Source: DASWOJ01 sp964242415 (GTDB taxonomy: Bacteria > Pseudomonadota > Alphaproteobacteria > Acetobacterales > Acetobacteraceae). Taken from it: DNA of 20,315 nt. The first letter of the stretch is position 1, and every line of letters starts with the position of its first letter. Below, in pieces: positions 7,224 to 15,407 of the stretch. The position numbers and the translations under genes are program-made. Under the pieces are notes generated by a model. The model was not told the DNA's origin. It worked only from the letters and a program-made list of their open reading frames with translations, and made no database searches. The DNA lies in contig CAXTAT010000050.1 of NCBI GenBank assembly GCA_964242415.1, positions 1 through 20,315 of the forward strand. Direction: 5' to 3'.

Positions 7224-8075
7224 GTGCTTGTAGCGGCTCATGGCGGTTTCGGCCTGATTGCGCAAGCCGTACCCGGTCGCCCTCTGCCACCCGATGCGGC
7301 CCTGTTCGGCCATGAGCTGGATGTGACGGTCGCGCGGCGTCTGCCCATCCGGGTCAGCGGTGCTCAGCACGGCATCGGCGCGGGGTGGGTTGACTACCTC
7401 GATCGGTAACCCCGGCTGTCGGGCCGCTGCGGCCTGGTAGACGGGATCGCGATCGTAGGCACCGTCCGCGGTGAGGCTGGCCAAGGCACCCTCCGGATGG
7501 CGCAGCAGGGCGGGCACTTGCGCCGCGTCATCTTCGTCGCCGTCGGTCAGCACGTGGGCTGCGATCTCGCCCGTGGTGGCGTCCACGCCGAGGTGCAGCT
7601 TGAGCCAGCGTCGGCGCAGCCGGCCGTGCTTGGCCGCACACCACTCACCCTGGCCGAACAGTTCCAGGCCCGTGCTGTCCAGCACCAGGTGCACCGGCCC
7701 GGTGCCGGCCCGAACACGCGGCTGGCGGCCTGCAAACGCCTGACCGCGGCGGCTCAGGGTAGTGTGGTCCGGCACGGCCAGTTCGAGGCCGTGCAGGGCA
7801 AGCACGCTGCGGGCGAAGCCTTCCGCCTGTCGCAGAGCCAGGTGGAACACGAGCCGTAGCGTCAACACCAACTCAATGGCCAAGTCAGAGTAGCGCGGCT
7901 GTCCGCCCGGTGTGCTCCGCCGCGGTGCTTGCCATCCCGCAAGGGCCGCTTCGTCCACCCAAAAGGTGATGTCACCCCGCCGGCGCAGCCCTGCCTCGTA
8001 GGCTGCCCAGTTCGTAACACGGTAGCTGGCCCGGGGAATACGGTGACGGCGCGCGGAGTTGTGCTTGAACGGCGC
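7218..8075 (-). pseudogene. IS5-family transposase remnant lacking both ends
   Basis: Minus-strand frame starting PFKHNSARRHRIPRASYRVTNW, the usual IS5-family N-terminus, but the start Met codon is replaced by GCG at 8073-8075. The DDE residues are recognisable: Asp in LVLDSTGLEL, Asp in TADGAYD, and Glu in NQAETAMSRYK. The protein should continue about 30-50 residues beyond MSRYKHLIG, but similarity ends where the palindrome starts (7218). No terminal inverted repeats are seen on either side. The frame can be opened further upstream to a TTG at 8114, but those codons are not IS5-like. Inactive fragment. Confidence 0.85.
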
Positions 8076-8089
8076 ATCCAACCGGAACC

Positions 8090-8592
8090 ACGTCCACCTC
8101 GCGTCCTTGCTCAAGCGGCTGGCCGGTCAGCGGCTTCGTCAAGTTGAACGGCAGAGTGCCGCCATCGATGCCGCCTTGCGGGGCCTTTGCAGATCCGATG
8201 CCGAGCTGAAAGCCCGCCTCGACATCCTCGTCAGCATCCCGGCCATTGGCGAGGCCACCGCGCTTACCATGCTGATCGAGATGCCCGAACTCGGCACGAT
8301 CGACAACAAATGCGTTGCAAGCCTTGCTGGCCTAGCCTCGATCGCCCACGACTCAGGACAACACAGCGGCAATCGTTACATTTGAGCCGGCCGCGCTCAT
8401 TTCCGCCAAGCCCTCTACATGCCAGCTCTGGTTGCGATCCGCTTTAACCCGGACATAAAGACCAAGTATCAGGCGCTCATCACCGCCGGCAAGCCGCCCA
8501 AGGTCGCCATCACCGCCGTCATGCGGAAGCTCGCAATCCTCGCCAACGCATTGCTCCACGGACAGCGAACCTGGACGCCAAAGGCCGCTTGA
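8090..8592 (+). pseudogene. IS110-family transposase C-terminal fragment with an internal TGA
   Basis: The plus-strand frame reads LLKRLAGQRLRQVERQ, then ARLDILVSIPAIGEATALTMLI and VASLAGLASIAHDSG. These are the Transposase_20 (helix-hairpin-helix) region and the conserved C-terminus of IS110/IS116/IS902 transposases. A TGA at 8383-8385 interrupts it after GNRYI. The same frame resumes with AGRAHFRQALYMPALVAIRF and ends at TGA 8590-8592 after WTPKAA, the natural C-terminus. The N-terminal DEDD catalytic domain is absent. The left edge abuts the IS5 remnant within about 15 bases. Confidence 0.85.
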
Positions 8593-8679
8593 CCAATACG
8601 GATACTCAAGCTCCTGGCTGGATAGCCATCGAGCTCTGTGTGCAACCGACACGAAATCTCATGCGTAGCCTCTGGGGCG

Positions 8680-8877
8680 GAGGCGCTTTTCGGGTTTGAC
8701 GGGCCGCTCCAGCTCATCTGGGGACTTGCTGATCCGGTCTCGGGGCGGCACGTGCTGGATCTCGCGCGTCCCCAGTTGCCTGCCGCTCGGATTATAGGAT
8801 TGGAGCAAGTCGGACATTTTCCGCAGGCTGAGGCAGCCATGCAGGTGATAGACGCCATTCGCAGCCAAGGCTCGTAG
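8680..8877 (+). pseudogene. C-terminal fragment of an alpha/beta hydrolase
   Basis: The last ~65 codons of an alpha/beta-hydrolase-fold enzyme: GPLQLIWGLADPVSG (strand with the catalytic-acid loop), then the His-containing VGHFPQAEA and the closing helix VIDAIRS. The nucleophile elbow and oxyanion region are missing. The upstream sequence is cut close to the IS110 fragment. An ATG at 8638 opens the frame, but the first ~15 codons are not hydrolase-like. It is not simply a copy of the hydrolase at 17667, whose C-terminus differs. Confidence 0.75.
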
Positions 8878-8916
8878 GTCAAAAGTATCGGGAGCCGTGT
8901 TCGTCGCCGATACGGC

Positions 8917-9534
8917 TTACCCGGCGGAGGCGCGCTCGATCTCGGGTTCAAGGCCGGCGATGAAACCGTCCATCGTCTGCTCGCCCATGTCGACCGCCTT
9001 CGCCCCACCACCGGCGATGACCGTCACGTCGCTGATGCCGATGACGCGGAGGATGAGGCGGAGATACTGCGCCGCGATGTCGCGGTCGTGGATCGGCGAT
9101 CCCTTGGTATAGACGCCACCCGAGGCAAGCAGCACCGTCGCTTTCTTGCCGGTGACCAAGCCGCGCCCATCGAAGCCGAGCGTCAGCCCCTTGCGGACGA
9201 TATGGTCTACCCAGGCCTTCAGTGCGGCGGGCACGTTGTAGTTGTAGACCGGCGTGGCGATGACGACGTGGTCGGCGGCGAGGAGCTCGCCGACCAGCTC
9301 GTCCGATCGGCGCAGCGCTTTCTTCATGTCCGGCGAGTGCTGCTCGGACGGTGTGAAATACGCCTGCAACCAGGGTGCGTTCACGAACGGCAGGTCGGTC
9401 GCCATGAGGTCACGCTCGACCACTTCGCTATCCGGGTGGGCCGCTTGCCAAGCCGCCACGAAGCGGCGGGTCATGGTGCGCGAGATGGACGAGTCGCCGC
9501 GCGGGCTGGTCTCTACGACGAGAAGCTTGGGCAC
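8917..9534 (-). CDS. azoR: FMN-dependent NADH-azoreductase
   Basis: A 205-residue flavodoxin-fold protein of the AzoR family: a phosphate-binding start LLVVETSPRGDSSISR (4-19), the FMN-contacting TPVYNYNVPAALKAWVDH (94-111), and ASGGVY (137-142). The family uses NAD(P)H to reduce azo compounds and quinones, probably for quinone detoxification. Length is normal. The start is GTG at 9534, with AAGGAG on the minus strand six bases upstream. It is transcribed divergently from a LysR gene 105 bases away, the usual arrangement for a regulator and its target. It looks intact and functionally separate from the flanking operons. Confidence 0.93.
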   Translation of the reverse strand: MPKLLVVETSPRGDSSISRTMTRRFVAAWQAAHPDSEVVERDLMATDLPFVNAPWLQAYFTPSEQHSPDMKKALRRSDELVGELLAADHVVIATPVYNYNVPAALKAWVDHIVRKGLTLGFDGRGLVTGKKATVLLASGGVYTKGSPIHDRDIAAQYLRLILRVIGISDVTVIAGGGAKAVDMGEQTMDGFIAGLEPEIERASAG

Positions 9535-9639
9535 TGAGGTCTCCTTGAGGTCGGCTTGCAGGAAGCCGATTTAGGCTCCATGCCCACCTTTTCGGAGCGA
9601 TTGAATTGTGATCGTTTCCATCGGCGGAGGTGATGGGTG
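9535..9639. promoter_or_regulatory. Divergent azoR / LysR promoter region
   Basis: 105-base shared upstream region. It contains ribosome sites for both genes (AAGGAG for azoR, GGAGG at 9626-9630 for the LysR gene). A relatively AT-rich patch at 9598-9618 holds GATTGAATTGTGATC, an imperfect dyad that could be the LysR operator. No firm -35/-10 assignment was made. Confidence 0.5.
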
Positions 9640-10539
9640 ATGATTGGGAGTCTCAGCCTCGACCAATTGCGCGTGCTGGTGACGATCGCCGACACCGGCA
9701 GCTTTTCCGCCGCCGGGCGTAAGCTTGGACGCGTCCAATCCGCGATCAGTCAGGCGATCGCCACGCTGGAAGCGGCACAGGGCGTAGCGCTGTTCGGCCG
9801 CGGCGGTCACCGGCCGCAGCTTACCGCGGTTGGGCGCGTGCTCGTTGACCAGGCAAGGATGGTGCTGGCCAGCGCCGCACGTTTCGAGGCGGTGGCGGCC
9901 GGGACGCGAGCGGGGCTGGAACCCGAGTTGGCGCTCGCGATCGACCCGCTGGTGCCGACCACGCCGCTGATCGACAGCCTGCGCGCGCTGAGCGAGACCT
10001 TTCCCGATTTGCCGGTCAGCTTCTCGACCGAGGGGTTGGGCGGCTCGCTACGGCGGCTGCGGAGCGGCTCGGCGGCGCTTGCGATCTGCCTGCTGCTGCC
10101 GGACGTGCCCGAGGATATCGCGGCCTACGAACTGCTGCGGGTCACCATGCAGCCCGTGGTGGCACCCGGCCATCCCTTGGCGTCGCTAGGACGCCCCGCA
10201 ACGCGCGGTGACTTGGAGCCTCACGTCCAACTCGTGCTCTCCGACCCGGTCGACACTGGCGATGCGGCCTATGGACTTTCGAGCGCGCGGCTATGGCGGT
10301 TCGTGGACATTGGCCGGCGGCTGGATTTCCTGCTTGCCGGCTTCGGGTGGTGCCGCATGCCCGACCATCTCGTTGCGGCTCCCGTCACTTGCGGGACTTT
10401 GGTCGCGCTCAGGATCGAGGATGATTCCGTGCCCGGTGAAGGGCTCATCATCTACGCGGCCCACCGGCGAGACCGCGCACTAGGGCCTGCCGGCCGTTGG
10501 CTCCTGGACAGGTTGCGGCAGCGTCTCTCGATCACCTAG
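9640..10539 (+). CDS. LysR-family regulator, probably of azoR
   Basis: A 299-residue LysR-type transcription factor. The N-terminal winged helix-turn-helix reads LSLDQLRVLVTIADTGSFSAAGRKLGRVQSAISQAIATLE (about 5-45), followed by a linker helix. The substrate-binding-like effector domain starts near residue 90 (LELALAIDPLVPTTPLIDSLRAL). GGAGG at 9626-9630 lies nine bases before the ATG at 9640; an in-frame GTG at 9637 is equally open and would add one residue. Its position back-to-back with azoR suggests it controls that gene and itself. The inducer is unknown; quinones or azo compounds are plausible only by context. Confidence 0.9.
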   Translation: MIGSLSLDQLRVLVTIADTGSFSAAGRKLGRVQSAISQAIATLEAAQGVALFGRGGHRPQLTAVGRVLVDQARMVLASAARFEAVAAGTRAGLEPELALAIDPLVPTTPLIDSLRALSETFPDLPVSFSTEGLGGSLRRLRSGSAALAICLLLPDVPEDIAAYELLRVTMQPVVAPGHPLASLGRPATRGDLEPHVQLVLSDPVDTGDAAYGLSSARLWRFVDIGRRLDFLLAGFGWCRMPDHLVAAPVTCGTLVALRIEDDSVPGEGLIIYAAHRRDRALGPAGRWLLDRLRQRLSIT

Positions 10540-10558
10540 GCCAATCAAGTTCAAGACT

Positions 10559-10593
10559 GGCTGGCGGCACGCGCGTGGCCGTGCCCGTCAGCC
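10559..10593. terminator. Hairpin between convergent LysR and GntR genes
   Basis: GGCACG (10566-10571) pairs with CGTGCC (10580-10585) across an 8-base loop, and the flanking GGCTG (10559-10563) pairs with CAGCC (10589-10593). It lies between the stops at 10539 (plus) and 10596 (minus), the right place for a shared terminator. There is no T-run on either side, so the call rests on position and structure. Confidence 0.5.
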
Positions 10594-10595
10594 GA

Positions 10596-11258
10596 TTATC
10601 GCTGGAGCTGTGCCGCCAACGTGTCGCGTGTGCGCCGCAGATGCTCCCGCATCAATGGTTCCGCCTGTCCCGGGTCATGCCGGCCAATGGCATCCAGGAT
10701 GGCCCGGTGCTCGGCCAGCCCTCGCACCCGCTGGTTCCGGTCCGACGAGACTTGACGCAGCCCGAGCCGCATCTGCCCCTCCAACTGCAGCACCACCTCC
10801 AGCAGCCGACGGTTGCTAGCCCCTTCCGCCACGACGCGATGGAAATCGGCGTTTGTCTCGAACCATCCCTGGGCATCGTTCCGCTTGACCGCCGCTGCCT
10901 GGGCTTGGAGGACGGCGGCAAGGCTTCGCAATACGCCGGCCTCCGCCCGTTCCGCGCAGAGGCGGGCTGATTGCGCCTCGACGGCCTCGCGCACCTCGTG
11001 GATCTCCAGCATGTCCGCCGCTTCGATCTCGGCGACGGCCACCCCGCGCCGCGGCTGCTCGACCGCCAAGCCGTCGGCGACCAGGGCCAGCACCGCCTCC
11101 CGCACCGGGCTGCGCGACACATTCAACTGGCGGGACAGTTCGGGGACCGAGAGAGGCTGGCCGGGCGCCAATGACCCATCGAGGATCGCCGCCCGCAACG
11201 CGGCGTGAACCGAGTCGACGATCCGTTCGGCCGGCTCCAATGCCTGAAGGCTCACCAT
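10596..11258 (-). CDS. GntR-family (FCD subfamily) regulator, last gene of the seven-gene operon
   Basis: A 220-residue GntR regulator. The N-terminal winged helix has the family pattern IVDSVHAALRAAILDGSLAPGQPLS, then ELSRQLNVSRSPVREAVLALVADGLA (about 12-65). The C-terminal helical FCD domain has the expected ligand/metal positions, including NADFHRVVAEGASN and the late EHRAILDAI and MREHL. FCD proteins typically repress catabolic operons and respond to small organic or amino acids. It starts nine bases after the binding-protein stop on the same strand, so it is co-transcribed with the transporter and catabolic genes. It most likely regulates that operon, with the upstream region at 16043-16110 as the natural operator location. 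Confidence 0.93.
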   Translation of the reverse strand: MVSLQALEPAERIVDSVHAALRAAILDGSLAPGQPLSVPELSRQLNVSRSPVREAVLALVADGLAVEQPRRGVAVAEIEAADMLEIHEVREAVEAQSARLCAERAEAGVLRSLAAVLQAQAAAVKRNDAQGWFETNADFHRVVAEGASNRRLLEVVLQLEGQMRLGLRQVSSDRNQRVRGLAEHRAILDAIGRHDPGQAEPLMREHLRRTRDTLAAQLQR

Positions 11259-11267
11259 GCTCGACGG

Positions 11268-12197
11268 CTACAGGCGGAACAGCAACTCGTCCAGCTTGCC
11301 GGGTTCCCCGCGCAGGAATCCCGTCTCGTGCATGAAGCCGCCCAGCGCCTCCACCCCGCATGGCTGCGCGGTGAACCGCGTCTCCGGCTCGGCAAGCTGA
11401 CGGGCGAGCTCGGCCTGCGGCTGCCCGGCATCTTGCGCCAGCAGCGCCACCGCCTCCTCGGGCTGCGACGTGATCAGTCCGATCGCGCGGCCCACCGCGG
11501 TCTGCAAGGCGCGGAGAGCGGGTGCGTTCTGCTTCTCGAGTTGCTCGCGGGCGAAGCACACGCTGAAGGTCAACGGTCCGAACAGCTCCTGCGAGGACAG
11601 CAGCTTGCGCGCACCGCGGGCGAGCAGGACCTCCTGAAAGGGCGGCGTCCCGACATAGCCCGCGATCTGGTTGGTGAGCAGCGCCTGCAACGCATCCGGA
11701 TGCGGCATCGACAGCATGGCCGGGTCGAGCGCTTTCGGGTCGCCGAACGCCTGCTGGGCCGCCTTGCGCAGCAGGAAGGCGTTGTTGGTGTCGGGGGCAA
11801 CGACGGCGATCTTGTCCGCCGGGACGAAATCCTTGACCGAGTTGATCCTTGGATTATTGGTCAGCAGCCAGATGTCCACCGTCGACAGGCAGGAGACCAG
11901 GCGGGTGCGGAAGCCGCGGTCCCGCCCCACCAGGAAGGGCGCCACGCTGCCGCAACCGACCTGGACCTCGCCGGCTAGCATCGCCTCGCGGATGGCGACG
12001 CTGGAGGTGATCACCCGCCAATCCACCTGCAAGCCCAGCACCGCCTCCTCCAGCCAGCGCTTCTGCTTCACGACGATCAGCGGCGCGTAGCCAAGGCCGG
12101 GCTGGGTGGCGATGACCAGCTTGCCGGCCGGTTGCGCCCGCGCGGCCAGCGGCATGGCCAGAGCGGCGGCGGACACCAGGGTGCGGCGAGTGATCAT
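11268..12197 (-). CDS. ABC transporter substrate-binding protein, NitT/TauT/SsuA type
   Basis: A 309-residue periplasmic binding protein. The N-terminus MITRRTLVSAAALAMPLAARAQ is a signal peptide with a twin-arginine pair and an ARA cleavage site, so it may be exported by Tat or Sec. The mature start GKLVIATQPGLGYAPLIVVKQKRWLEEA is typical of the NMT1/SsuA-like family that binds sulfonates, nitrate, taurine or aromatic precursors. The ATG at 12197 is chosen because it begins the signal peptide and has AGGAG just upstream. The same frame is open far upstream, but only as an overlap of the permease. It sits between the permease and gntR with gaps of 11 and 9 bases. The ligand cannot be read from sequence; neighbours point to an amino-acid-like compound. 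Confidence 0.9.
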   Translation of the reverse strand: MITRRTLVSAAALAMPLAARAQPAGKLVIATQPGLGYAPLIVVKQKRWLEEAVLGLQVDWRVITSSVAIREAMLAGEVQVGCGSVAPFLVGRDRGFRTRLVSCLSTVDIWLLTNNPRINSVKDFVPADKIAVVAPDTNNAFLLRKAAQQAFGDPKALDPAMLSMPHPDALQALLTNQIAGYVGTPPFQEVLLARGARKLLSSQELFGPLTFSVCFAREQLEKQNAPALRALQTAVGRAIGLITSQPEEAVALLAQDAGQPQAELARQLAEPETRFTAQPCGVEALGGFMHETGFLRGEPGKLDELLFRL

Positions 12198-12208
12198 GAA
12201 GGACACTC

Positions 12209-13045
12209 CTATGCGGCGGTGGCGGAGGCTTGCTTCATGCCCCAGCGAATGATGGTTCGGCGCTCGACCAGGCCGAACCCGGCTTCCAGCAGCACGCCGA
12301 TGGCGGCCACCGTGACAATTCCGGCAAACACGTCGTCCGTGCGCAGGAAGGTACGGGCGTCGTTCAGGAAGTTGCCCAGGCCGCCCTTGCTGCCGGAGAT
12401 GCCGAAGACCAGCTCGGCCGCGATGATGGTGCGCCAGCCGTAGCCCAGCCCGGTCTTGATCCCCGTCATCGTGTGCGGCAGGGCCGCCGGGAACAGCACG
12501 TCCGTCACCATCCACCACCACGGCAGCCCTAACACGCGGCCGACGTTCACCAGCGTTTGGTTGGCGGTGCGGAAGCCGGTGCTGATATTCAGCGTCACCG
12601 GCCAGAGCACGGCATTGACCACGACGAACAGCAGCGCGTTCACGTTCAGCCCGAACCAGATGATCGCGATCGGGAGCATGGCCACCGACGGCAACGGGTT
12701 CAGCATCCCGGTCAGCAGCTCGACCAGATCGTCCGCGAAGACGCTGACCCGCGCCAGCACGGTGAACAGCAGCCCGAGCACGACACCGATGCCGAGGCTG
12801 AGCAGCAGCAGCCAAAGCGTGGACACCGTGGCGCGGGCCAGATCGCCCGCCAGCCAACCCGCGACCAGGGCACGGCCGACATCGGCGGGGGCCGGGAAGA
12901 TCAGCGGGTCCACGTCGGTGTAGGCGATGTAGGCCTGCCACAACGCGAGCAGCATCAGGAACTGTAATCCCCGGCGGAGGGTGGCCGGCAGCCTGGACCA
13001 GCGCCGGGGCAACCGCCCGGCGGCGACGATGGTATCACTCACCAT
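12209..13045 (-). CDS. ABC transporter permease, NitT/TauT/SsuC type
   Basis: A 278-residue inner-membrane permease with about six hydrophobic segments, beginning LRRGLQFLMLLALWQAYIAY. The family feature FPAPADVGRAL follows the first segment. The EAA-type cytoplasmic loop that docks the ATPase is around VLFPAALPHTMTGIKTGLGYGWRTIIAAELVFG (about 185-217). Length is normal and it is intact, in contrast to the broken relative at 6729. Its start overlaps the end of the ATPase gene by 11 bases, so the pair is translationally coupled. Confidence 0.93.
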   Translation of the reverse strand: MVSDTIVAAGRLPRRWSRLPATLRRGLQFLMLLALWQAYIAYTDVDPLIFPAPADVGRALVAGWLAGDLARATVSTLWLLLLSLGIGVVLGLLFTVLARVSVFADDLVELLTGMLNPLPSVAMLPIAIIWFGLNVNALLFVVVNAVLWPVTLNISTGFRTANQTLVNVGRVLGLPWWWMVTDVLFPAALPHTMTGIKTGLGYGWRTIIAAELVFGISGSKGGLGNFLNDARTFLRTDDVFAGIVTVAAIGVLLEAGFGLVERRTIIRWGMKQASATAA

Positions 13046-13847
13046 GCGTGTGCCCTCCGTCGTGGCCCATCAGGGCGGACACGTCCTGGCCCACGCGCAG
13101 CGCCGCCTCCGACCGCGGGTCGAGCGCGGCACGGGCATCGACCACCGCCTTCACGCCGGACGGGGTGCCGTCCAGGATGATGATGTCGGACCCGACCAGC
13201 ACGGCCTCTGCGATGGAGTGGGTGACGAACAGGGCGGTGGCACCGGTGCGCCGCGCCACGTCGATGAACTCCAGTTGCAGGCGAAGCCTGGTTTGCGGGT
13301 CGAGTGCGCCGAACGGCTCGTCCATCAGCAACATCGCAGGCTCCAGGGCCAGGGCCCGCGCGATAGCGACGCGCTGCTTCATGCCGCCGGACAATTGGTG
13401 CGGGAAACGGTCGGCCGCATGCTCCAGCCGCATGATGCCCAGCCAGTGCTGCGCCCGGTCCTTCGCGTCCTTGCGCGCCCGGCCGGTGACGCGAAGCGGA
13501 TAGGCGACGTTGTCCAGCACGGTGCGCCAGGGGAAGAGTTGGTCGAATTCCTGGAAGACCACGGCACGGTCCGGGCCGGGCTTCACCACCGGCTTGCCGC
13601 CCACCGTCACCCGCCCGGCTGCCGGCCGCAGGAAGCCGGCGACGGCCTTCAGGATAGTGCTCTTGCCGCAGCCGGATGGGCCGAGCAGCGCGGCCGTCTC
13701 GCCCCGGCCGATGCCGAACGAGACGCCTCCCACGGCGGGCACGAACGCGGCGCCGGTGCCATAGCCGAGCACCAGGCCCTCGACCGAGAGCATCGCGTCG
13801 GCCAGCGGGGGACGCGGATGCTTGCCCATCTGAACGATGTCGCTCAT
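13035..13847 (-). CDS. ABC transporter ATP-binding protein, NitT/TauT/SsuB type
   Basis: A 270-residue ATPase with the full motif set: Walker A GPSGCGKST (56-64), Q-loop in VVFQEFDQLFPW, signature LSGGMKQR, Walker B MLLMDEPFGALD and switch His in FVTHSI. The DQLFPW after the Q-loop is characteristic of the nitrate/taurine/sulfonate importer ATPases. The ATG at 13847 overlaps the ridA stop as ATGA, so the transporter is tied directly to the enzyme genes. The tail (GHDGGHTHGE) is His-rich but short. The in-frame opening further upstream is only a shadow of ridA. Confidence 0.95.
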   Translation of the reverse strand: MSDIVQMGKHPRPPLADAMLSVEGLVLGYGTGAAFVPAVGGVSFGIGRGETAALLGPSGCGKSTILKAVAGFLRPAAGRVTVGGKPVVKPGPDRAVVFQEFDQLFPWRTVLDNVAYPLRVTGRARKDAKDRAQHWLGIMRLEHAADRFPHQLSGGMKQRVAIARALALEPAMLLMDEPFGALDPQTRLRLQLEFIDVARRTGATALFVTHSIAEAVLVGSDIIILDGTPSGVKAVVDARAALDPRSEAALRVGQDVSALMGHDGGHTHGE

Positions 13848-14248
13848 GGGGTGATCGACACAACAGCCTCGATCTCTACCTTGGCCCCGAAATGCAGCGT
13901 GCCGGACGGCACTATGGACCGGGCCGGCCGATGTGCGCCGAAGAAGGCGGCGTAGGCGCGGTCGGCCTCGGCCCAGTGCTCGATGCCGGTGACGAACACC
14001 GTGCATTTCACAATGTCGCTCCGCCCGGCCCCCACCACGCGGGCGATCCGTTCGACGTTCCCCAGCGCGAAGGCGACCTGCTCGGCAACCGGCACGTGGC
14101 CGGCATCCGGGTTGCCCGCCAGCATCCCGAGCTGGCCCGACACGTACAGCGTGCTGCCGTTCAGGATGGCCTGGGCGTAGTGGCCGCCGGGAAGGGGCGC
14201 CGCCGCACACCGCACCTCCGTCAGGCCGGACGTCGTGGTCGAGTTCAT
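13844..14248 (-). CDS. RidA-family enamine/imine deaminase
   Basis: A 134-residue YjgF/YER057c/UK114 (RidA) family protein that forms trimers and hydrolyses reactive 2-aminoacrylate and related enamines/imines to keto acids and ammonia. The family core is present: LYVSGQLG (34-41), EQVAFALGNVERI, and PARSIV, with Arg110 at the conserved catalytic arginine position, followed by VEIEAV, with Glu127 at the conserved acid. The ATG at 14248 has GGAGG eight bases upstream and follows the PLP-enzyme stop by 13 bases. A PLP eliminase next to RidA makes biochemical sense: one makes the enamine, the other removes it. The exact substrate depends on the PLP enzyme. Confidence 0.92.
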   Translation of the reverse strand: MNSTTTSGLTEVRCAAAPLPGGHYAQAILNGSTLYVSGQLGMLAGNPDAGHVPVAEQVAFALGNVERIARVVGAGRSDIVKCTVFVTGIEHWAEADRAYAAFFGAHRPARSIVPSGTLHFGAKVEIEAVVSITP

Positions 14249-14261
14249 GCGTGCGCCTCCA

Positions 14262-15407
14262 TCACCAGCCGCCTGTCCGGCGCCACCGGTCGACGACCAC
14301 GCCATCCGCGATCACGTCGTAGGCCGGGTATGGGGCGCAGGTCAGGCAGGCGTGGTTGGGCAGGATGCGCACCTGGCTACCGATCGGCAGGCGGTCGAAC
14401 CAGCCCTTGTTGGGGATGGGGACGGTGCCGTGCTCCTGGTGCACGACGGCGACCGACAGTATGCCGTGGCGCCGCAGCGTCGCCGCATCGCACACCCAGC
14501 CGAACCCGGCGCCCGGCATGAACTGGTTGGCGCCGAGATCCTTCGACAGCGCGAGCGCCCCGGCATCCAGCACCAGGCTGGGCCCGCGCCGCTGGTGGCC
14601 GATGACGGTGGCCAGCACGGACACGGCGAGGTCGTCCTCGCCGCACATCCCGCGGGAGAGCTGGGCGAGATCCCAGAACAGGTAGATGCCCGCCCGCACC
14701 TCCGTCACGCCGTCCAGGTGCCGTGCATGCAGGACCGTGGGGGTGGAGCCGACGCTGACGACGGGGCAGGCATGGCCTAGCGACCGCAATAGCCCCGCCG
14801 ACCAGACCGCGGCCGTCCGCTCGGCTTCGGCCACGGCCGGCAAGTCGGCCAGGTCGCCGGTGGCGTAGGAGTGCCCGGCGTGGGTCATGATTCCGTGCAG
14901 CTTCAGGTGTGGCGAGGCTGCCAGCAGTGCCGCGGCGATCTCGGCCAACTCGCCCGACGCGGGCGTGGCGCCGCTGCGGTGCTCGCCGCAATCCACCTCG
15001 ATCAGGCAGCCGAACGATGCCCCGTGCCGCTCGGCCTCGGCCTCGGCCGCGATCATGCGGACAGCCTCCACGCTGTCCATCGCGAGCGTCAGCTGCGTGC
15101 CCGTCTCTCGTTGCAGCCGTGCCGCGCGCGCGACTTTCCCCGGGGCCATGGCCGTCGCGTACAGAATTTCGCGCCACCCGGCTGCCGCCAGGTACTCCGC
15201 TTCCGCGAGGGTGGAGACGGTGACGGGGCCGGGCTGCCCGCCGCTCGCCAACAACGCCACTTCGATTGACTTGGCCGTCTTGAGGTGGGGGCGCAGGGCG
15301 ACGCCGAGGGTGGCGCACCGGGCACGCATCCGGGCGGCGTTGCGTTCCAGCCGTGTCCGGTCGAGCAGCAGCCGCGGTGTCTCGAGCGTGCCGTCCGGGA
15401 CGGTCAT
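14262..15407 (-). CDS. Fold-type III PLP enzyme, D-serine dehydratase / D-threonine aldolase family
   Basis: A 381-residue enzyme with an alanine-racemase-like N-terminal barrel and the DSD1/D-threonine-aldolase C-terminal domain. ETPRLLLDRTRLERNAARM begins the barrel; Lys43 in RPHLKTAKS is the expected Schiff-base lysine. LHGIMTHAGHSY and VSVGSTPT are family segments. The C-terminal metal site reads PNHAC (His352, Cys354). His-x-Cys is the zinc pair of D-serine and D-threo-3-hydroxyaspartate dehydratases, whereas D-threonine aldolases have His-x-Asp. A dehydratase/eliminase on a D-amino acid, yielding an enamine and then a keto acid, is therefore the better guess. It overlaps the upstream HAD gene by ATGA. 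It is cytoplasmic, with no signal peptide. Confidence 0.9.
   Translation of the reverse strand: MTVPDGTLETPRLLLDRTRLERNAARMRARCATLGVALRPHLKTAKSIEVALLASGGQPGPVTVSTLAEAEYLAAAGWREILYATAMAPGKVARAARLQRETGTQLTLAMDSVEAVRMIAAEAEAERHGASFGCLIEVDCGEHRSGATPASGELAEIAAALLAASPHLKLHGIMTHAGHSYATGDLADLPAVAEAERTAAVWSAGLLRSLGHACPVVSVGSTPTVLHARHLDGVTEVRAGIYLFWDLAQLSRGMCGEDDLAVSVLATVIGHQRRGPSLVLDAGALALSKDLGANQFMPGAGFGWVCDAATLRRHGILSVAVVHQEHGTVPIPNKGWFDRLPIGSQVRILPNHACLTCAPYPAYDVIADGVVVDRWRRTGGW

Noticed and set aside
8139..8372. Minus-strand frame opposite the IS110 fragment
   Set aside because: No family features; the plus strand carries clear IS110 C-terminal motifs.
12198..12941. In-frame upstream extension of the substrate-binding protein and its apparent overlap with the permease
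   Set aside because: The extension is the permease read in another frame; the signal peptide and ribosome site fix the start at 12197.
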